DNA from: Pleurocapsa sp. FMAR1
GTDB lineage: Bacteria; Cyanobacteriota; Cyanobacteriia; Cyanobacteriales; Xenococcaceae
Assembly: GCF_963665995.1 (NCBI RefSeq)
Contig: NZ_OY762512.1
Location: 4,154,001-4,218,000 of the forward strand
Direction of reading: 5' to 3'
Length of the DNA: 64,000 nt
Part shown: positions 1 through 8,710 of the stretch, in pieces
Numbering within the stretch: position 1 is the stretch's first letter
Layout: each line of letters begins with the position of its first letter
Notes under the pieces: model-generated
Database searches by the model: none
What the model was told of the DNA's origin: nothing
The model's input: only the letters and a program-made list of their open reading frames with translations
Translations under genes and position numbers: made by a program

Positions 1-491
1 AGTAATTCTTCAGGGGTTTTAGTCCCTAATATATTTGCTAACTTTTCAGCGATTTCTTTTGCAGGTACTGCTTGGGAGTTTCTTATGAACAAGTGAGGAT
101 GGACATAAAGAGTATAGGTAATGCGATCTGTTGCTAGAACATTTTGTTGGCTATCTACAATCTGGCGACGAGGAATGTAGAATTGTAACTTTGTGGTTTG
201 TTGATCTAGTGCTATTTGAGTTAGTTTTTTTCCTTGAGGTGCTTGCTCATAGACTATTACAGGGTTAACTATCTGTAAATAGTAAAGTCTGGTAGCCAAG
301 CTTAGCGCGCCTATAACTAATATTCCCCAAACTATGAATAAGCGCAGTATGGCTTGATTAGACTGATGTGCTTGCTTAGGGTTTGTATTTCGGTGACGGC
401 GTTTAGAGGTTGAATAATTAGATTTGGCTTTAATTTGGACTTTACGGCTTTTAGCTGATTTTAGGGGAATTTCAAACTTAGATTTGGTCAT
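1..491 (-). CDS. ftsI: Peptidoglycan transpeptidase FtsI (PBP3-type), N-terminal part, cut by window edge
   Basis: About 163 residues are visible, read from the ATG at 491 toward base 1. A basic N-terminal tail (about 46 residues, many Lys/Arg) precedes one membrane segment at about residues 47-74. A segment follows with YIPRRQIVDSQ and LATDRITYTLYVHP, typical of the start of the PBP dimerisation domain after the anchor. Known role of the family: the septal peptidoglycan transpeptidase of the divisome, anchored in the inner membrane with its catalytic domain in the periplasm. The transpeptidase domain lies outside the window, so catalytic residues cannot be checked. A bitopic FtsL-like gene lies 317 bp upstream on the same strand, which supports a division role over an elongation PBP2. 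Confidence 0.8.
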   Translation of the reverse strand, partial: MTKSKFEIPLKSAKSRKVQIKAKSNYSTSKRRHRNTNPKQAHQSNQAILRLFIVWGILVIGALSLATRLYYLQIVNPVIVYEQAPQGKKLTQIALDQQTTKLQFYIPRRQIVDSQQNVLATDRITYTLYVHPHLFIRNSQAVPAKEIAEKLANILGTKTPEEL

Positions 492-808
492 AATTAACCC
501 ATAAGCTGTATAGTATTGATACTATCTTTGACAATTAATTAGCAATCATTTAAAAAAAGCTTAACAAATCAGCATTAATAAAGTTTCTGTTAAAGATAAA
601 CTTGTATCACAAGTAATTTGATATTAGGCAATGCTATCTATATAATCGCTGGCTCAAAATTTACCAACGAAGAATCACTAAAGATATTTTGAGTTTGTGC
701 TATTGCTTATTGATTGTCAAATAACTATAAAATGCAATCTTGTTGAACGGCAATTCTATATTTTCTATTAAGAATTGGTTTACAAGAATCTACAGCAAAA
801 TTAATAGT
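492..808. other. AT-rich intergenic region, no gene seen
   Basis: This 317-bp spacer lies between the FtsL-like gene and ftsI, both on the minus strand. It is very AT-rich and contains many short stop-rich frames. No coding frame, tRNA or clear terminator was recognised. It may hold the ftsI promoter, but no convincing boxes were identified. Confidence 0.5.
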
Positions 809-1321
809 TTAATATCCCCAACTATTGAGTTTTAAATTAGCTACCTTAACTCGATTGACGTTAATTTGAGAAGCAGTTTTAACTTGAACTTCAGCTGGAT
901 TGATAAACAAGGCTGACTCTGGTGTTGAGATAGCAAGCTGTTTATTTTGACCAGCCTCCTTAGCAATTTGATATTTAATAGTTTCGTTAATTGATACTAA
1001 TTGACGTTCTTGAAGCTGTAGGTTTTCAAGATTTTGATATTCCTGACTCCAAAGCTCAGGAATTTGTACTGTAGATATATAAAGACCAATGCTTGCTGTC
1101 ATAGAAACTAAAGCCAAACCAAAAGATCCTTTTTGTAAAGAAGATAAAGTCTTGAGGTTATTTGGCAGAACATTTGACTGGGAAAAATTACGAGATTTTA
1201 CTACTTTTGCTCGTTTAACTTGAGGACGCTTAACTACTTGGTATTGGTGATTATTATTTTTTGGCTGTAGTTCTGGCGAATAATATTCAGTGGTCAAATC
1301 AGGTTGGCGAAGAGCAGACAT
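809..1321 (-). CDS. Bitopic membrane protein, FtsL-like (cyanobacterial divisome candidate)
   Basis: This 170-residue protein has a polar, basic cytoplasmic N-terminus of about 63 residues. One membrane helix follows at about 65-84 (SFGLALVSMTASIGLYIST). Next is a short Leu/Gln/Glu-rich coiled-coil stretch at about 90-120 (NLENLQLQERQLVSINETI) and a C-terminal tail containing INPAEVQVK. This is the topology of FtsL/DivIC proteins: cytoplasmic tail, single helix, periplasmic leucine zipper. The next gene downstream on the same strand is ftsI, and ftsL precedes ftsI in many bacteria. Sequence identity alone would not name it; the call rests on topology and position. It could also be a clade-specific membrane protein of other function. 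Confidence 0.6.
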   Translation of the reverse strand: MSALRQPDLTTEYYSPELQPKNNNHQYQVVKRPQVKRAKVVKSRNFSQSNVLPNNLKTLSSLQKGSFGLALVSMTASIGLYISTVQIPELWSQEYQNLENLQLQERQLVSINETIKYQIAKEAGQNKQLAISTPESALFINPAEVQVKTASQINVNRVKVANLKLNSWGY

Positions 1322-1501
1322 TTAGTAATCTCCGTGTTTATTGAGAGGAATCCGTTGGGCGAAATCTTAACCTATTTTCGACAAGATGATAAGAGGGCAA
1401 ACAAAAAGTAATACTTGAACTAACTGTTAAAAAATGCTACCCAAAACTTTTATGATTTTGGCGATCGCGATTTGAGTAATGCAAATTAGATAATTTTGCT
1501 G

Positions 1502-2299
1502 TTAATTTACCTGAAATTCTTGCTCATAAAGATATTTAACTATTGTTGCATCGGTAAGATTATATTGCAGGGGCGTAATGGTAATATAGCGATCGCGAAT
1601 TGCCTGAACATCTGTCAAAATATGAGGCGGTAAATTAATATCTTCTGGCTGTTCAATATCCTCAATAATTTCTCCTTCTAGCCAGTAATAGTTTTTCCCA
1701 CGAGGATCTAGTCTTTTGGAAAACTTCTCAATGTAGCGACGTAAACCCTGACGAGTAACTAATACTCCCGTTATTTCTGAGGTTGGTACAGGAGGAATAT
1801 TAACGCTCAATAATGGTGGTTTAGGATACTCTCGTGCCATCTGCTGCACCAGCTTTAGAGCAAAATCTGCTGCGGGCTGAAACTCTAAAAAGGAAAAGCT
1901 TGCTAAACTGAAAGCAACGCTAGGTATACCTTCTAATACTCCCTCCATTGCCGCTGATACCGTACCAGAATACAAAACGTCTGTACCCAAATTAGGACCG
2001 TGATTAATTCCTGAATAAACAAAATCGGGTCGAGTTTTGAGAACAGCACTAAGAGCAAACTTAACGCAGTCAGCAGGAGTTCCCGAACAAGACCAAGCAA
2101 TCACGTTATCATCAAAGACAGAATCAATTTCTTTAGCTCTAATAGGTTGATGAAGAGTTAACCCATGTCCAGTAGCAGAACGTTCGCGATCTGGACAGAC
2201 AACCGTTACCTGATGACCAGCCTGTGCCAATGTATTGGCTAAAGCGCGTACACCTAAAGCAAGAATACCATCATCGTTACTAATTAAGATATTGCTCAT
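1502..2299 (-). CDS. surE: 5'/3'-nucleotidase SurE
   Basis: This 265-residue protein matches the usual SurE length. The metal-binding NDDG motif is at residues 8-11, followed by the Rossmann-like start ([17 protein letters not shown]). The conserved [19 protein letters not shown] block carries the SurE Asn and the Ser/Gly substrate-loop residues. SurE is a cytoplasmic, divalent-metal-dependent phosphatase that acts on nucleoside monophosphates and some polyphosphates in stationary-phase or stress metabolism. The gene stands alone on the minus strand, between the FtsL-like gene and a GNAT gene. No operon partner is evident. Confidence 0.93.
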   Translation of the reverse strand: MSNILISNDDGILALGVRALANTLAQAGHQVTVVCPDRERSATGHGLTLHQPIRAKEIDSVFDDNVIAWSCSGTPADCVKFALSAVLKTRPDFVYSGINHGPNLGTDVLYSGTVSAAMEGVLEGIPSVAFSLASFSFLEFQPAADFALKLVQQMAREYPKPPLLSVNIPPVPTSEITGVLVTRQGLRRYIEKFSKRLDPRGKNYYWLEGEIIEDIEQPEDINLPPHILTDVQAIRDRYITITPLQYNLTDATIVKYLYEQEFQVN

Positions 2300-2404
2300 C
2301 GGTCATTTACGTCTATTGAAGTTAGTTGTTGCTACAAACCAAACCATAGCAAAAAATAGCTTATAAAATGATATACGGTTATCTATTGAAAAGTTAACTT
2401 TGGC

Positions 2405-2890
2405 TTAATGGTTGATTCTTGGCAAACTCCATTGGAAAAAACAGCGATCGCCCTGTTGTTCAATAACTTCTGCACCTAAACCATAATAAAACTTTAGTCC
2501 GCGAGTATTTCTAGCATCCGCCGTCCAAGCTAAATGAGTACAATTGTTTTTATAAGCAATTTGTTGTAGTTCGCTCATTAATAAACTTCCTGCACCTTTG
2601 CTTCTCATGTTTTGCTCGACATACAGATCGTCTAACCAAATATTAGGTTGTCCTGTAAAAGAAGAATATCTAAATCCATACAGCGCAAATCCAATTGTAT
2701 TTTGCTCGACTTCGGCAAACAGAACATAAGCAAAAGGATTATTGCGAAAAATTGTTTTGCGTATCTTATCCTCAGAAGTTTCAATTACTCCTGAATAAGC
2801 CCCAATACCGCGGTCAAACTCGGCTTTTGTTTGAATAAATTTATAAATTAGGGATGCTTCATCAGGAATAGCAAATCTAACTTTAATCAC
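2405..2890 (-). CDS. GNAT family N-acetyltransferase
   Basis: The core of about 161 residues starts at the GTG at 2890 (VIKVRFAIPDEASLIYKFI). The same frame stays open to an ATG at 2965, but the extra 25 residues are hydrophobic and unlike a GNAT start, so the shorter form is preferred. The acetyl-CoA-binding stretch WLDDLYVEQNMRSKGAGSLL (beta 4 and the RxxGxG/A loop) is clear. A C-terminal block follows with WTADARNTRGLKFYYGLGAE. The family moves an acetyl group from acetyl-CoA to an amine; it resembles diamine/thialysine acetyltransferases, but the substrate cannot be read from the sequence. Confidence 0.82.
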   Translation of the reverse strand: MIKVRFAIPDEASLIYKFIQTKAEFDRGIGAYSGVIETSEDKIRKTIFRNNPFAYVLFAEVEQNTIGFALYGFRYSSFTGQPNIWLDDLYVEQNMRSKGAGSLLMSELQQIAYKNNCTHLAWTADARNTRGLKFYYGLGAEVIEQQGDRCFFQWSLPRINH

Positions 2891-3072
2891 ACTATTATCC
2901 ACAGTATTAAAATTATTCTTAATTAAGAAAATTACCAGGATAGCCGTTTTTCGCCAGCAAATCAAAATTAATCGGCTTTAGTGAAGCATTTCGTCCCTCG
3001 TTTACCATAGACAGCAAAATTAGATATGTTTATTAAAGATTCTCAAACTGATTACCTATATTTTTAAAGATA

Positions 3073-4077
3073 ATGGATCCTCTTAAGTATTTTCTGCCCC
3101 AGGTGTGGTTTACTATTTTGGCATTATTCTTGTTTCTCTACGTGATGCTAGATGGCTTCGATCTAGGAGTAGGAATACTTTCTATAACTGCATCTGACGA
3201 TGAACGCCGTGGCATATTAATGACTAGCTTGGGCAATGTTTGGGATGCCAATGAAACTTGGTTAGTTTTGATGGGAGGGGCGTTATTTGGGGCGTTTCCC
3301 TTAGCTTATGGCACAATTCTTCAGGCTTTGTATATTCCGATTATGATCATGATTTTTGGCTTGATATTTCGTGCTGTGGCGTTTGAATTTCGGGAACACT
3401 CGGAAACAAAGTTCCTCTGGAATATAGCTTTTGGTGGCGGTAGTTTTTTGGCTGCCATCGGTCAAGGATTTGCTTTAGGAGCAATTTTAGAGGGTATTGC
3501 CGTAGATAGTGCTGGTCATTTTATTGGCGGGACTTGGGACTGGTTGAGTTTGCGATCGCTTTTAGTGGCTTTAACTCTAATTCAAGGCTATGTCCTAATT
3601 GGTTCAACCTATTTAATCTTAAAGACTGAAGGTGAACTACAAACGACCCATTACTCGACTGCCAGAATTTCAGCGATAACTACTTTTGTCGGTGCAGTAT
3701 ATTTAACCGTTACTACGCCGATTTTTTCTGAAAGTGTTAGAACCAAGCTTTTTGAAGCACCATTAGTTTATATTTTTGCTTCGATTCCCTTGTTAGGGGC
3801 ATTATTAATCTTTCTACTCTTGAAAAGCCTTTATCTAGAACAAGAAAATAGCCCCTTTGTTTGGACTCTATTGCTGTTCTTTATTTCATTTCTAGGATTA
3901 GGATTAGTTGTCTTCCCCTATATTATTCCTACCCAAATCACCATCTACCAAGCTGCTGCTAGTCCTAGCTCTCTAGTATTTATGATTATTTTTGTCGGTT
4001 TTTTGATCCCGATTATGTTGGCTTATAACATTTATAACTATATTGTTTTTCGTGGCAAGGTAATCGATCTTCACTAA
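3073..4077 (+). CDS. cydB: Cytochrome bd-type quinol oxidase subunit II (CydB)
   Basis: This 334-residue polytopic protein has about eight to nine membrane helices. The N-terminal signature FLYVMLDGFDLGVGIL is typical of CydB, as are GNVWDANETWLVLMGGALF and FRAVAFEFREH. CydB pairs with the haem-bearing CydA to reduce oxygen with quinol electrons. In cyanobacteria the pair works in the thylakoid or plasma membrane as an alternative oxidase. Here there is no cydA on either side: upstream is a GNAT gene on the opposite strand and downstream is glgA. The reading frame is intact and family-length, so the partner should be encoded elsewhere. Confidence 0.92.
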   Translation: MDPLKYFLPQVWFTILALFLFLYVMLDGFDLGVGILSITASDDERRGILMTSLGNVWDANETWLVLMGGALFGAFPLAYGTILQALYIPIMIMIFGLIFRAVAFEFREHSETKFLWNIAFGGGSFLAAIGQGFALGAILEGIAVDSAGHFIGGTWDWLSLRSLLVALTLIQGYVLIGSTYLILKTEGELQTTHYSTARISAITTFVGAVYLTVTTPIFSESVRTKLFEAPLVYIFASIPLLGALLIFLLLKSLYLEQENSPFVWTLLLFFISFLGLGLVVFPYIIPTQITIYQAAASPSSLVFMIIFVGFLIPIMLAYNIYNYIVFRGKVIDLH

Positions 4078-4268
4078 TAACAACCTTGCATTAAAATAAA
4101 AAGTGACGAAAATAGAAAGTAAGTTTTTCAGCCTTTTCTCATTTTCAGGCTATTTTGGATAACATTCTTGTACTTTTTTTCGCTTAAATCCACGTAAATT
4201 GAATTTGTGGTCTAGAATCTTAAATAAAAATAGATAATTATAAAGTTTTATTAAGAGAGGATCAAAGT

Positions 4269-5750
4269 ATGTACGTCGTGCAGATTGCCTCCGAATGCGC
4301 TCCTGTAATTAAAGCTGGCGGTTTAGGAGATGTGGTTTATGGGCTGAGTAGAGAATTAGAAAATCGCGGTAACTGTGTCGAACTAATTCTGCCGATGTAT
4401 GACTGTATGAGATACGACCATATTTGGGGTTTGCACGAGGCATACAAAGATTTAGGTGTACCTTGGTATGGTGGCGAAATTAAATGTGATGTCTTCTGTG
4501 GTTGGGTACATGGCAGATTATGCTTTTTCATCCAGTCCAAAAGCCAAGATCAATTTTTTGATCGTGGTTATGTCTACGGTGGTGAAGATGATCCGATGCG
4601 CTTTGCTTTCTTTAGTAAAGCAGCGATGGAATTTTTGCTTAAGAGCAATAAACGTCCTGACATTATTCATTGTCATGACTGGCAAACTGGACTGATCCCC
4701 GTAATGCTATACGAAATGTATCAGTATCATGGTATGGAACGCCAAAGAGTTTGTTACACCATCCATAACTTTAGACATCAGGGCAATTGTGGCAACGAAA
4801 TTTTAGAAGCCACAGGTTTAAATAGACCAGATTACTACTTCCACTACGATCGCCTGAGAGATAATTTTAATCCCTTTGCTTTAAACCTAATGAAAGGCGG
4901 GATCGTTTATGCCAATTATATAAACACCGTTTCTCCCCACCACGCCTGGGAAGCTCGCTTTACTGATGTTGGCTATGGCTTAGGTCATACTCTAGAAATT
5001 CATCAAAGCAAATTTAGTGGCATTCTTAACGGTATCGATTATAAGCTGTGGAATCCTAAATTAGATGAGCTTATCCCCTTTGAGTATGATGTAGATAGCT
5101 TGACTGACAAAGCCAAAAATACAAAAGCTTTGAGAGAGCGACTATTTTTGCAAGATGCCGATAAGCCTGTAATTGCCTACATAGGTCGTTTAGATCAGCA
5201 AAAAGGCGTACATTTAGTACATCATGCGATTTACTATGCTTTGCAACATAATGCTCAGTTTGTCTTATTGGGTTCGGGAACTTCGGCAGAGGTTAATAAT
5301 CGCTTCCTCCATGAAAAATATTTCCTCAATGATAATCCTGACGTACATCTTGAAATTGGTTTTAATGAAGAACTAGCTCATCTGATTTATTCAGGGGCAA
5401 ATATGATCGTTGTTCCCAGTAACTTTGAACCCTGCGGACTAACTCAGTTAATTAGCTTAAAATACGGCACAGTACCTATTGTGCGGGGTGTTGGTGGCTT
5501 GCTAAGTACTGTTTTTGACCGCGATCATGACCCAGATCATGCTCCCGAAAAACGCAATGGCTATGTCTTTTATCAGATGGACAACCATGCTTTAGAATCA
5601 GCTATGGAAAGAGCGATCGGCTTGTATTACGATTATCCCAAAGAATTTGAGCAGTTAGTCCAGCAGGGCATGGAATGCGACTATTCTTGGAAGAATGCTG
5701 GAGCGCAATACCTCAATATCTATGATTCTATTCGTTATCAATACAGCTAA
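4269..5750 (+). CDS. glgA: Glycogen (ADP-glucose) synthase GlgA
   Basis: This 493-residue GT5-family enzyme has the ADP-glucose-binding KAGGLGD motif at residues 15-21. The C-terminal catalytic loop FEPCGLTQLI is at about 384-393. It transfers glucose from ADP-glucose to the non-reducing end of alpha-1,4-glucan in the cytoplasm. The start is supported by a purine-rich AGAGAGGA Shine-Dalgarno stretch about 8 bases upstream of the ATG. Many cyanobacteria have two GlgA isoforms; which one this is cannot be decided here. It is followed by the convergent accessory cluster at 5864-13182, with no other glycogen gene adjacent. Confidence 0.95.
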   Translation: MYVVQIASECAPVIKAGGLGDVVYGLSRELENRGNCVELILPMYDCMRYDHIWGLHEAYKDLGVPWYGGEIKCDVFCGWVHGRLCFFIQSKSQDQFFDRGYVYGGEDDPMRFAFFSKAAMEFLLKSNKRPDIIHCHDWQTGLIPVMLYEMYQYHGMERQRVCYTIHNFRHQGNCGNEILEATGLNRPDYYFHYDRLRDNFNPFALNLMKGGIVYANYINTVSPHHAWEARFTDVGYGLGHTLEIHQSKFSGILNGIDYKLWNPKLDELIPFEYDVDSLTDKAKNTKALRERLFLQDADKPVIAYIGRLDQQKGVHLVHHAIYYALQHNAQFVLLGSGTSAEVNNRFLHEKYFLNDNPDVHLEIGFNEELAHLIYSGANMIVVPSNFEPCGLTQLISLKYGTVPIVRGVGGLLSTVFDRDHDPDHAPEKRNGYVFYQMDNHALESAMERAIGLYYDYPKEFEQLVQQGMECDYSWKNAGAQYLNIYDSIRYQYS

Positions 5751-5863
5751 TTTATTTAACTAGTTGTACTTTAAGAAAATAGCGATTGTCTTCAATGTCA
5801 AATAAATATATTTTGAGTCAAAAAAGGCAATCGCCTTGGGGACAAATCAGGCTTTTGTATAGC

Positions 5864-6508
5864 CTATTTTGATTGACCAGGAGGAATAAAACGAATCTCA
5901 ATTCTTCGTCTAGTCTCATCTGGTTTTCGGTCAAGGGGTGCTAGTCTACCTGAAGGTAAATATAATTGTGCTGCGGAATAGGCTCTAAATTCCACATTTT
6001 GTAGTCCAGTATTTTGCAATTCTTGCACTACTGCTAGGGATCTCATTAATCCTAAATCTGCGTTTGAACCTGCTAATAATTTACTGACTGGTTGTGTACC
6101 CTGGGCAACAGTTTCTAAGGTTTTATCGAGGTTACTATTTTGTTTTGTACCTTCACCATCAGTGTGTCCAATTATTTGAATAAAATCAATTTCTCTTGAT
6201 TGTAAAATTTTACTTATGTCTGGACTAATTTTTGTTGATATATAATTTTTTAGCTGTGGATTTAATTCTGCACTTCCTGACTTGAATTTAAAATTTCCTG
6301 AGCTTTCATCTATAACAATTGGCGATGCTGATTGTAGACGTTTATTCGCCTCTTCTAAATCTTTATTTAATTTCAGTGACTGAAATAGTACAAGTAGCAG
6401 TAATAGACATAATATCATAAAAGCATTAGACATCAAATCGGTAAATGATTGAAAAATGCTGCTTGATTCTATTTGTTTTGGGGACGTATACAAAGAGCGT
6501 CTAGACAT
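5864..6508 (-). CDS. MotB/ZorB-like protein: one N-terminal helix plus OmpA-type peptidoglycan-binding domain
   Basis: This 214-residue protein has a short cytoplasmic N-terminus and a single helix at about 27-43. An Asp at residue 24 (FTDLMSNAF) sits where MotB/ZorB stator proteins carry their ion-binding Asp. A short linker leads to an OmpA/MotB domain at about 65-208, with IIGHTDGEG (HTD at 115-117), NADLGLMRS (149-157) and RRRIEIR (200-206), the usual peptidoglycan-binding positions. Inferred role: the anchoring half of an ion-channel stator together with the MotA-like protein encoded 113 bp upstream. It is the last gene of a same-strand cluster with the tubulin-like and vWA genes. A flagellar MotB is unlikely because cyanobacteria lack flagella; ExbD/TolR-like use is an alternative. 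Confidence 0.8.
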   Translation of the reverse strand: MSRRSLYTSPKQIESSSIFQSFTDLMSNAFMILCLLLLLVLFQSLKLNKDLEEANKRLQSASPIVIDESSGNFKFKSGSAELNPQLKNYISTKISPDISKILQSREIDFIQIIGHTDGEGTKQNSNLDKTLETVAQGTQPVSKLLAGSNADLGLMRSLAVVQELQNTGLQNVEFRAYSAAQLYLPSGRLAPLDRKPDETRRRIEIRFIPPGQSK

Positions 6509-6621
6509 ATTTTGTCTCTTAAGAAGAAGATACGAAAGAGTAATTGGTTTCAGGTCAAAAGTAATTTTTTTATTTCGCGCAGAGACGCTAATAGGTGGTT
6601 GTTTTTGAGTTAAAAGTTGAT

Positions 6622-8661
6622 TTAAAGAATTTTATTGAATTTTTCGGTTAGGCTTTTGATTTGCTGGTTATAGGTATTTATTTGCTGATTGGCTTTATTG
6701 GTTATGTTATTACCTAAATTGTTAAGATCCCAGTTCATTTGTTGTTCGTGTTTCTCGATCGCCTTGATTAGTTTTGCTATTTCTGAGGGTATAGTATTGA
6801 TTTGCTTTATTAAGTTGGATATTTCTTGAAGGTTATTTTGCGCTCGCTGTTCAAAACTATTTAATAAGCGATCGCTTATTATACCAATACCGCTTAGATT
6901 GGAATTTGCTTGTTTTCCTTGTTGTTCTGAGATGTTAGCTAAGTTAGATAAGTTAGAGTTTATTGATTGGAAGATATTTATTAGTTTTGCTGTCTCTGCT
7001 TGAGTTTGTTGTAAAGAATTAAGATTATGATTAATTCCAGATGTCAATTTTTGTAATTCGACAAGATTATTACCTGTTTGTTTCTCAAAGCTTTTAAATA
7101 TTCTTTCTCCCAAGTTATTAAGACTAGTATCAACTTGCTGTTTGTGTCGATCTAGGCTTGTTACCATACGTCCTAATTCAGATCGAATATTATTAAAACT
7201 AGCAATCTCTTGTTGAATATTGCGCTCGCTTTTTTCTAGTAAATCACTCGATTTCTGATTTAGGCTATTTACTTGCTCAATTAAACTGTTGGTTTCTTGG
7301 GTAGAGGTATTAATATTATCGATCGCCCTACCCAAAGCATCACTAGACTGATGTAAAATTGCGGTTGATTCGTTAAATTGTTGTGGGATAGTGATTAGTT
7401 CATTAGTAGCAGTAGTTAGCTTATCGGCGAAGTCACTTTGTTTAAATGTTTCTGCTGCTTCGATAAAGCCTACTGCACTATCTTGTAATTTGTTAGAGGC
7501 GGTTTGTAATTGAGTATAAACTTGTTTAGCTAAATCTGTTGCTTGTTGATGACCTTCACTAATTTTCTGGACTCGATCGCCCAAAAAAGCTGTAGACTGA
7601 GAAAAAGACTTTTGAGTGTGAGCTAAATCTGTCGTAATACTTTCTAAGTTTTCTGAAAACTTACTGGCTTCTATTTTTTCTGCACCTTGCAAATATAGTC
7701 TAGAGCCTGATTCTATTTTGTAAGCTGAAGTTTCAAACTTAGGTACTATTTCGCATACGGTTTCCATCTGTTGTTTTAAACTATATGCTGATTCTTGAAA
7801 ACTATCGGTACTTGCAGCCATTGTGCTAGATATATCGTTAAACCTGTTAACCATACTATCGACATTATTTTGAAAACCTTGATTAGCAGCTACCATTTTG
7901 TTTGCAGCATCACCTATAGTAGTTTCTAATACCTGTCCGACTTTTTCATGAAATCGTTCTAGAAATTCTTGTTGTTGTGTTACCATGCGATCGACAGCTT
8001 TATCTAAACGAGTATCACCCTGAACATGAATTTTAAAAATGTTATCTAAATAGTCTTCTAGTGAACTAATTAAAAGAGATTTGGCGAAGTTGGTATTGTA
8101 GCGTAAATTAATTCCAATAAGAATTGAACTACAGGCGATCGCAATCAAACTAGTAGAAAATGCTATTCCCATACTTTGTAAAGGTTTTTGCAATTGCTGT
8201 ATTAAATCACTAACACCAATATCTGTTCCATTTGGATTAAAGTTTATCGTTTGACTTAGGTTATACAAGTTAGAACTAATACCAATAAAAGTACCTAATA
8301 ATCCAAAGGCTAATAGTAAATTAGGCAATGTCTGGCAAAAATAATCCCATTGTTCGCAACGCAGAGATATCCTCCAAAAGTTTAATCTTTCTTGACTATA
8401 TAAACCATCGATTAAAGCCATAGTATTTACTTGTTCGAGTTTCTGGCTTGCTTGTTTGAATCTAGCTTCTAAGTTATCTACAATTTGTGGTTGTTTTCCT
8501 CGGCTTTCATAAGTTAGTAACCTCGATACCTTATTTGCCGAACCAATTAAATATCGATAAAGAGAGTGACGTAGTAAAACAGCAAAAATAGTCGGTAAGA
8601 TAACTAAAATAACCGTCAGTAACATTAAAGAAGGTGGAAAAATATTTAAGATATTTAGCAT
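6622..8661 (-). CDS. MotA/TolQ/ExbB-type channel protein with long coiled-coil tail (ZorA-like)
   Basis: This 679-residue protein has three predicted membrane helices, at about 10-31, 111-131 (LPNLLLAFGLLGTFIGIS) and 163-185 (MGIAFSTSLIAIACSSILIG). The last two carry the Gly/Ala/Thr-rich pattern of the MotA/TolQ/ExbB channel domain. From about residue 220 to the end it is an uninterrupted Gln/Asn/Ser/Leu-rich coiled coil of about 450 residues, predicted cytoplasmic. A channel with a long intracellular tail is the layout of ZorA in Zorya anti-phage systems. The partner OmpA/MotB-like gene lies 113 bp downstream and the tubulin-like gene 49 bp upstream. Ion flow through the pair is inferred, not shown. 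Confidence 0.8.
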   Translation of the reverse strand: MLNILNIFPPSLMLLTVILVILPTIFAVLLRHSLYRYLIGSANKVSRLLTYESRGKQPQIVDNLEARFKQASQKLEQVNTMALIDGLYSQERLNFWRISLRCEQWDYFCQTLPNLLLAFGLLGTFIGISSNLYNLSQTINFNPNGTDIGVSDLIQQLQKPLQSMGIAFSTSLIAIACSSILIGINLRYNTNFAKSLLISSLEDYLDNIFKIHVQGDTRLDKAVDRMVTQQQEFLERFHEKVGQVLETTIGDAANKMVAANQGFQNNVDSMVNRFNDISSTMAASTDSFQESAYSLKQQMETVCEIVPKFETSAYKIESGSRLYLQGAEKIEASKFSENLESITTDLAHTQKSFSQSTAFLGDRVQKISEGHQQATDLAKQVYTQLQTASNKLQDSAVGFIEAAETFKQSDFADKLTTATNELITIPQQFNESTAILHQSSDALGRAIDNINTSTQETNSLIEQVNSLNQKSSDLLEKSERNIQQEIASFNNIRSELGRMVTSLDRHKQQVDTSLNNLGERIFKSFEKQTGNNLVELQKLTSGINHNLNSLQQTQAETAKLINIFQSINSNLSNLANISEQQGKQANSNLSGIGIISDRLLNSFEQRAQNNLQEISNLIKQINTIPSEIAKLIKAIEKHEQQMNWDLNNLGNNITNKANQQINTYNQQIKSLTEKFNKIL

Positions 8662-8710
8662 AGCTTTTAGAGGATTAGTAATTTATTTTTTATTAGTTGA
8701 GTAACTAGGT

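Noticed and set aside
5782-5834. Bidirectional terminator between glgA and the OmpA-like gene (GCGATTG/CAATCGC)
   Set aside because: The loop is 39 bases, the stem only 7 bp and a HIP1-like word can pair by chance.
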